Under the pieces are notes generated by a model. That model ran no database searches, was not told the DNA's origin, and saw only the letters and a list, made by a program, of their open reading frames with translations. Source: an uncultured Acidobacteriota bacterium (lineage in GTDB: Bacteria; Acidobacteriota; Thermoanaerobaculia; Multivoradales; SZUA-115). Taken from it: a DNA stretch of 36,768 bases. Numbering within the stretch: the first letter of the stretch is position 1; each line of letters starts with the position of its first letter. Location: assembly GCA_937867335.1 (NCBI GenBank), contig CALMKX010000013.1:1-36768 (forward strand), written 5' to 3'. This document shows positions 32,607 through 36,768 of this stretch, piece by piece. The position numbers and the translations under genes were made by a program.

Positions 32607-33446
32607 CTACTCCCCCACCACCCGCAGCCGGAATCGACCCACTTGCTGGCGGTGGCCGTCTTCTTGCTGCTCCTCAGCGCTCAGGAGGTAGTCCCCCGGC
32701 GAGAGGAAAGTCTTGGGCAGGGTGAGCTGGAGCACTTCGAGGGCGTTGGGTCGGAGACCTTCGCGGCGGAAGAGGCTCTGGCCCTGGGCGGAGCTGAGGG
32801 TGAGGGCGAAGGTGCTGGTGGGGGGGCGGGGGCCGGCGTCGAGGGCGAGGGAGAGCAGGGGGCCGGCCTGGGCGAGGTGGATCACGGTGGGGGCCGGCTC
32901 GGCTTCTCCTCGCAAGGTGGTGAGCAGGTAGACCGGCACTTCGGTGGGCCCTTCGAGCGTTGCCGGTGGCGGCGCCGCCTTCTGGCTCTCGAGCTGGGCG
33001 ATTCGGGCCTCTAGGCGCTCGCGCTCTTGGTCGCCCCTCGCCCGCTCGGTTTCGAGCTTCTGGGCGAGGCTGCCGGCTTCGGCCTGCTGGCTCTCGAACC
33101 GGTGCTGCCAGGCGGCGCTGGCCGCAGCGGCTTCGCTCTGCCGGCGGAGCAACCAGAGGGAAGGCAGGGCAGCGAGGAGCAGGGCTCCGAGGCCGAGCGC
33201 CAGGCGACCGAGCAGGCTCCTCCTGGCGAGCCAGGCGAGGAGGCCGGTGGCGAAGAGGGCGCGGCGGGCTGCTTCGGCGCCCAGGGCCTGGACGCCCAGC
33301 GCCAGGCCACGGGCGTGGGCGAGCTCTTGTTGGCATTCGGCGCAGCCCACGAAGTGTTCTTCGAAGGCGGCCTCGTCCTCCAGGCTCAGTTGGCCGCGCC
33401 GATAGAGGTCGACGAAGCCTCGTTCTTCGATGGTCGTGTGGTCCAT
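32607..33446 (-). CDS. Zinc-finger transmembrane anti-sigma factor
   Basis: This 279-aa protein has an N-terminal zinc-binding anti-sigma domain with the HxxxCxxC motif H31, C35, C38. One membrane helix follows (about 80-98), then a coiled coil outside the membrane (about 100-155, Gln/Glu/Arg-rich, LETERARGDQERERLEARI). A C-terminal beta-rich sensor domain covers about 165-279. It should hold the ECF sigma factor at the membrane. It starts 3 bases after the sigma stop (TGA-GCT-ATG), so the pair is translationally coupled in the usual order. The C-terminal domain is not recognised. It converges on the end of the GTPase operon. Confidence 0.85.
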   Translation of the reverse strand: MDHTTIEERGFVDLYRRGQLSLEDEAAFEEHFVGCAECQQELAHARGLALGVQALGAEAARRALFATGLLAWLARRSLLGRLALGLGALLLAALPSLWLLRRQSEAAAASAAWQHRFESQQAEAGSLAQKLETERARGDQERERLEARIAQLESQKAAPPPATLEGPTEVPVYLLTTLRGEAEPAPTVIHLAQAGPLLSLALDAGPRPPTSTFALTLSSAQGQSLFRREGLRPNALEVLQLTLPKTFLSPGDYLLSAEEQQEDGHRQQVGRFRLRVVGE

Positions 33447-33449
33447 AGC

Positions 33450-34112
33450 TCAGCCGAGCCTCAGGGCGGCGAGCAGGAGCCGCCTCAAGAGTAGTGATGC
33501 GAGAGCCGCCAGAATCGCGGATCGCAGCAGGGACGAACCCGAAAGTCGGGCTTCTCGGGCCAGGTAGAGGTCTTTGTAGCGCTGCCGGGCGCGATGGAGC
33601 ACGCGGTTGAACTGCAGGCTGGTGAGCCCGAGCTCACGGCAGAGCTGGTCTTTGTCTTCTTCGGCGAGGTAGAAGCGGAGCAGGATCTCGCGGTCCCGGT
33701 CGGTGCCGAGCTCGACGAGGACGCGGCGGGCGAGCTCGGCACGCTCGCCGGTGAGCAGGGTGTCGAGCTGTCCGGCTCCGGGAGCGGGCAGGTTGAGGCC
33801 GGCCTCGCTGTCCGGCTCCGTCTTGCGCCGGGTCTGCTTGCGGTAGTGCTCGATGGCGAGGTTCTTGGCCAGCTGAGCGAGGAAGCCGGGCAGGCGGGCC
33901 GGCTCCCGGAGCTCGCCGGCGCGCAGCTTCTCGAGCGCCAGGCGGAAGGTGTCCTGGAACAGGTCCTCCCGCTCGGGGCGACCGCCGGTGTGGCGATCGA
34001 GCAGCAAGCCGATGCCCCGACCGTAGAGCTCGATGAGCCGAGCCTCGGCTTCGGGGCGGCCGGCCAGGATGGCTGCTACCAGCTGCTCAGGATCCTCGAG
34101 TGGACGACTCAA
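33450..34112 (-). CDS. ECF-type RNA polymerase sigma factor with hydrophobic C-terminal tail
   Basis: This 220-aa protein has a sigma region 2 (about 10-95) including DLFQDTFRLALEKL and FLAQLAKNLAIEHYRKQTRR. Region 4 (about 115-185) includes LRFYLAEEDKDQLCRELGLT and SLQFNRVLHRARQRYKD. After region 4 comes an extra tail of about 35 residues that is strongly hydrophobic and Leu-rich, with an Arg pair in the middle. This is unusual for ECF sigma factors and could bind the membrane. The start is TTG at 34112; no ATG or GTG lies in a better position. An inverted repeat sits directly upstream. It is coupled to the anti-sigma gene and preceded by the unknown 145-aa gene and the CHAT gene on the same strand. 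Confidence 0.88.
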   Translation of the reverse strand: MSRPLEDPEQLVAAILAGRPEAEARLIELYGRGIGLLLDRHTGGRPEREDLFQDTFRLALEKLRAGELREPARLPGFLAQLAKNLAIEHYRKQTRRKTEPDSEAGLNLPAPGAGQLDTLLTGERAELARRVLVELGTDRDREILLRFYLAEEDKDQLCRELGLTSLQFNRVLHRARQRYKDLYLAREARLSGSSLLRSAILAALASLLLRRLLLAALRLG

Positions 34113-34136
34113 CCCGGGGATCCTATCGTCCCCGGG
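34113..34136 (-). promoter_or_regulatory. 8-bp inverted repeat abutting the sigma-factor start codon
   Basis: CCCGGGGA (34113-34120) and TCCCCGGG (34129-34136) are perfect inverted repeats 8 bases apart. They fill the space between the stop of the 145-aa gene and the TTG of the sigma gene, with no other ribosome site. In RNA it forms a strong hairpin that would hide the sigma start unless ribosomes finishing the upstream gene open it, or act as an attenuating end. Confidence 0.55.
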
Positions 34137-34574
34137 CTAGGCCTGGGGATCGGGGTGGGGCGGCGAGCCCTGGGCGTCGGCGCCCCAGACGCCCACCTGA
34201 TCGGGGTCGCCGACGATGGTAGTGCCGTAGAGGTAAGGCACGGTGGCGCCGCTGATCAGCTTGGCCGGGGCGAGGGCGATGAAGATCTGCAGCGGCTGTT
34301 TCTGGGAGTAGCCCGCCCAGCGCAAGGTGATGCCGTCGAAGACGAGAACCAGCGGCTGTTCGCTGGGGGGGGCGGTAGGGTCGGGCAGCACCGGCGTGCC
34401 AGTCTGGTCGCGAACGGTGAAACCGACACAAACGGCGTAGTCTTCAGCGGTCAGCGTCGGAGCGGTCTCGCCGCTCATGCCGATCGAGAGAGTCCAGCCC
34501 TCCTCGAGCCAGCAGCCAGAGCTGGTGGGTCCGATCTTCCAGACCTTGACGAAATCCTTGACGGTTGGGAACAT
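34137..34574 (-). CDS. Unrecognised 145-aa protein between CHAT and sigma genes
   Basis: I do not recognise this protein. It begins MFPTVKDFVKVWKIGPTSSG and is rich in beta-forming residues and Gly/Pro, with WSLSIG-like and AEDYAVCVGFTV segments. It contains two Cys and no signal peptide or membrane helix. ATG at 34574 has AGGAGG 6 bases upstream, the best ribosome site in this cluster; the frame extending to 34643 is unsupported. It lies 59 bases after the CHAT gene and directly before the sigma gene. Proteins cut by CHAT proteases are often encoded next to them, so it could be the CHAT substrate or a sigma-linked signal protein. Both ideas rest on position only. Confidence 0.65.
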   Translation of the reverse strand: MFPTVKDFVKVWKIGPTSSGCWLEEGWTLSIGMSGETAPTLTAEDYAVCVGFTVRDQTGTPVLPDPTAPPSEQPLVLVFDGITLRWAGYSQKQPLQIFIALAPAKLISGATVPYLYGTTIVGDPDQVGVWGADAQGSPPHPDPQA

Positions 34575-34633
34575 GAATTCCTCCTGCGACAGTGATTGTT
34601 TGTACCCAGAGTGAAACGAGGCGCGGCATTGTC

Positions 34634-36001
34634 TCAGCGCCACTCGCCCTCGAGCACGAAGCCGGCCCAGAAGAAGGGGTCCCGCCAGCGGCGGTCGGCG
34701 GCGAGGGCGCTCTGGGCTCGAGCGAGGGCGGCGGCAGGCGGCAAGCCGTCCTGCCAGAGGGCGCGATAGAAGTGGGCCATCAAGGCCGCGGTGGCCTGAT
34801 CCTCCACCGGCCAGAGGCTGGCGATCACCCGCGGCGTACCGGCGTAGAGAAAGCCACGGGCGAGGCCCACCAGGCCCTCGCCCCGCAGCTCGCGGCCGAG
34901 GGCGGTGCGGCAGCCGGAGAGCACCACCAGCTCGGCGCCGAGCTTCAAGCCGTAGACATCGCGCAGGCCGAGGAAGCTCTCCTGGGGCTCACCGGCGGCG
35001 TTCCAGGCCGAGAGCAAGAGGCCGGATCGGGCCGGCTCGGCGGCGTCGATCACGCCATGGGTGGCGAAGTGGAGAATGCGCTGCCCGGCGAGTTCGCCGC
35101 CGATCACTCGAGAGCGGGCGGCGTCGAAGCCCAGGAGCGCCCGAGCCTGGCCCTTTCGAGCGAGGCTCAGGATGGCCTCCGCTTCGAGCCGCGAGGCTGG
35201 TAGGGGCGAGGGATCGGCGACGCTCCCAGCGGAGCGCCGGGCGGCGCTGGGCAGGCGAGGATCGTCCGCGCGCAACACCGGGTCGGCCACGACGGCGATC
35301 GTCCCCTGGGCGAGCTCGCCGCTTCGGGGCCGGGAGCGCGCGGCCGCCAGGGCGGAGAGCGAGGGCAGGTAGGAGAGCTCGTGCCTCGCGGAAAGCAGAG
35401 TCCCGTCTCCCGGCTCGGGTAGCACGGCGAAGGGCAGGTAGCCGAGCGCACCGTCGGCCACGATCGCCAGGTGCCGGGCGGTTCGCAGGCGAGTGCCGAG
35501 CGGTGCGAGCAGGCGCTCGGCCAGGGCTCGAGCGAGCTCGCTCTGGGCGGCGCGGTCGCCTGGATCGAGCCGGGCGAGTTGCTCGGCGAGCTCCCGGGCG
35601 AGCGGCTCGAAGGCCTGACGCGGGCCCAGGGGGAAGGCTTCGAGGCGGGTCGGGGTGAGCCACCAGAGGAAGCTCTCGTCCGCTCCCAGGGCGTAGAAGA
35701 GAACCGCCGTCTCGGGGTCGAGCAAGGCCTGGGCCTCCGGGGCGGAGAGCGCGCGTGCCGGAGCGAGGCTCTGCGGGGCGTTGTTGGCCCCGCGGGCGCT
35801 CTCGGCGAGGGCCGCTTCCAGCGGATCGAGCTCGGCCACCAGCTCGCGCTCGCTCTGCTCGAGGAGAGGGCGGGCCGGGTCTTCGGCGCCGAGGCGCCCC
35901 AGCCGACTGAGCTTGGCGGCGAGCCGAGTCTCGAGCTCCCGACGCCGGGCGAGCAGAGCGACCACAGCGATCGCGGTCCAGACCAGCGTCCGCAAGCTCA
36001 T
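34634..36001 (-). CDS. CHAT-domain (caspase-like) protein, N-terminus uncertain
   Basis: Translated from ATG at 36001 this is 455 aa. A helical start (LLARRRELETRLAAKLSRLG) leads into a CHAT domain covering most of the rest. The catalytic dyad is visible: His in LHFATHG (codon at 35057-35059) and Cys in VLSGCRTALG (codon at 34910-34912). The family ending reads GTPRVIASLWPV and FFWAGFVLEGEWR. CHAT proteins normally have TPRs before the protease domain, and these are missing. The frame continues without a stop past 36001 into an MlaA-like sequence, so the natural N-terminus was probably lost at a junction between about 35.95 and 36.04 kb. The first 18 residues (MSLRTLVWTAIAVVALLA) are hydrophobic and may belong to either side. 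Likely a stress or conflict protease in one unit with the sigma/anti-sigma pair. Confidence 0.8.
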   Translation of the reverse strand: MSLRTLVWTAIAVVALLARRRELETRLAAKLSRLGRLGAEDPARPLLEQSERELVAELDPLEAALAESARGANNAPQSLAPARALSAPEAQALLDPETAVLFYALGADESFLWWLTPTRLEAFPLGPRQAFEPLARELAEQLARLDPGDRAAQSELARALAERLLAPLGTRLRTARHLAIVADGALGYLPFAVLPEPGDGTLLSARHELSYLPSLSALAAARSRPRSGELAQGTIAVVADPVLRADDPRLPSAARRSAGSVADPSPLPASRLEAEAILSLARKGQARALLGFDAARSRVIGGELAGQRILHFATHGVIDAAEPARSGLLLSAWNAAGEPQESFLGLRDVYGLKLGAELVVLSGCRTALGRELRGEGLVGLARGFLYAGTPRVIASLWPVEDQATAALMAHFYRALWQDGLPPAAALARAQSALAADRRWRDPFFWAGFVLEGEWR

Positions 36002-36034
36002 GGCCACCACCGTGCGCAGGTGGTCGGCCCAGTC

Positions 36035-36388
36035 GGTGTTGACGCCAAAGCGCGCGAGCGTGACCCCAGCCTTCGAGGGCGACCCTTGCAAAACGTCGTT
36101 CGCGAACACCACAGGGCTGTTCAGATTGCGCAGAAGGTTGCGGACGCCCGTCCGCGCGGGGCTCGGAACCACGTAGCGGTAGCCGAGGGCCACAGGCTCC
36201 AGCACCGCCGTATCGATGGCGTCGTGCACCGCATAGAGGCCGCGGTTCATGCCTTCCCATGGGTCGCTGACCTGCAGACCCGATACGTCGCGATCGGTGG
36301 TCATGGGCGCGGACTCGGCCGCTTGCGCCTGCACAGCGCCGCCTGTGAGCGCCAGAACCACGGCGCCGAATAAATCTCGTGCTCGCAT
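36035..36388 (-). pseudogene. mlaA: Truncated MlaA (VacJ) lipid-asymmetry lipoprotein, joined in frame to the CHAT gene
   Basis: From ATG at 36388 (GGAAGGGG upstream) the product starts with a signal peptide (FGAVVLALTGGAVQAQA). The conserved MlaA N-half follows, with DPWEGMNRGLYAVHDAIDTA, VALGYRYVVPSPARTGVRN, LLRNLNSPVVFANDVLQG and AGVTLARFGVNT. MlaA in the outer membrane removes misplaced phospholipids and normally has about 230-250 residues. Here homology stops after about 118 residues at NT, where the family continues with TIG. The frame then runs into non-MlaA and CHAT sequence. The style is alphaproteobacterial, unlike the rest of the window. It is either an assembly chimera or a broken, fused gene; I favour the chimera. 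Confidence 0.75.
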
Positions 36389-36599
36389 TTGTGATCCCCT
36401 TCCTCGCCTTATCGTTCTGGCGGTTTCCTCACACAAGTGCTTGATGGTTACGATTACGTTGTCGCCCGCAATTGCGGCTCAGACGCAACATATGGGTGCG
36501 TTCGGCGCAAAGGCCAAATCGGCGCGCCGCTTGTCAGGCGCTGCGTCCTGGTTAGTCTGACCATCGGCTTGCGCAATAACGAAAAACCAGACGCCGCTT

Positions 36600-36768
36600 G
36601 TGAACAGTCCCTCCACCGCCCCCGCGCCGCCTGGAATTGCGCGCGCCGACGTCTTGCGCTGGATCGCCCTGCTCGGGCTGTCCGTCCCGCTTTATGCAAC
36701 AATCACCCTTTCACCGCTGCTGAACGGCGCAGCGATGGACCGCTTAAACCTTGATTCGCTTCAGATCG
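36600..36768 (+). CDS. 5' fragment of a membrane protein, possibly a transporter
   Basis: From GTG at 36600 the frame is open for 56 codons to the window edge. The product begins VNSPSTAPAPPGIARADVLR and contains one hydrophobic helix, WIALLGLSVPLYATITLSPL. The Pro-rich start followed by a helix would fit a major-facilitator-type transporter N-terminus, but this is not secure. It is divergent from the mlaA fragment, with 211 bases between them that are lower in GC and show no clear site. It probably shares the foreign origin of the mlaA fragment. Confidence 0.4.
   Translation, partial: MNSPSTAPAPPGIARADVLRWIALLGLSVPLYATITLSPLLNGAAMDRLNLDSLQI

Noticed and set aside
34634-36436. A genuine 600-aa MlaA-CHAT fusion protein
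   Set aside because: MlaA is an outer-membrane lipoprotein and CHAT proteins are normally not exported; both domains are truncated at the joint, so a misjoin is more likely.
1-36768. CRISPR arrays, tRNA or rRNA genes, insertion sequences
   Set aside because: No regularly spaced repeats, no recognisable tRNA or rRNA segments, and no transposase or terminal inverted repeats were seen. The 17-bp repeats are irregularly spaced and mostly inside genes.

Overview
The window is a high-GC bacterial metagenome-style contig. The gene set suggests Acidobacteriota, possibly Thermoanaerobaculia-like. The pointers are a large MacB/FtsX-type permease of the acidobacterial kind, an FG-GAP secretome protein, a multihaem-TPR lipoprotein, a CHAT/ECF-sigma/anti-sigma cluster, and dense GC-rich CTCGAG-type codon use. 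This taxonomy is inference from gene content. Both ends are incomplete. The right end (from about 36.0 kb) looks like DNA of a different, alphaproteobacterial kind joined to the contig.

Layout. 0-1.2 kb: a protein with four tandem MshEN-type cyclic-di-GMP motifs. 1.28-5.0 kb: promoter, SAM-clan riboswitch, terminator and cobalamin-dependent methionine synthase (metH), a complete methionine-regulated unit. 5.0-13.3 kb: housekeeping and export genes (S1/P1 nuclease, S10 carboxypeptidase, YHS protein, 3-methyladenine glycosylase, and a same-strand run of permease, methionine aminopeptidase and glycosyltransferase). 14.0-19.9 kb: an FG-GAP secreted protein, a sulfatase and an octahaem-TPR lipoprotein. 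A 17-bp motif, AGGTGCCAGCCGATTCG, occurs eight times (four exact) between 5.2 and 19.7 kb. It lies on both strands and in different reading frames inside unrelated genes.

20.0-32.6 kb is the most interesting region. A membrane vWA protein with a C-terminal HTH is divergent from a tight seven-gene operon. The operon encodes a GrpE-like protein, a lid-less Hsp70, a giant protein with two degenerate J-like regions plus zinc ribbons and fibronectin-like repeats, a zinc-ribbon GTPase, a GAP1-like protein, a 66-aa membrane protein and a membrane-anchored zinc-ribbon GTPase. The GAP1 and double-GTPase families are predicted components of NTP-dependent conflict (immunity) systems. Here they appear with a complete dedicated chaperone triad and a membrane vWA/HTH protein. 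A 10-bp perfect inverted repeat sits in the leader of the operon.

32.6-36.0 kb, on the opposite strand: a CHAT-domain protease-like protein, an unknown 145-aa protein, an ECF sigma factor with a hydrophobic tail, and its likely zinc-finger anti-sigma factor. 36.0-36.8 kb: a truncated MlaA lipoprotein gene running in frame into the CHAT gene (probable assembly chimera), and the start of a divergent membrane-protein gene.
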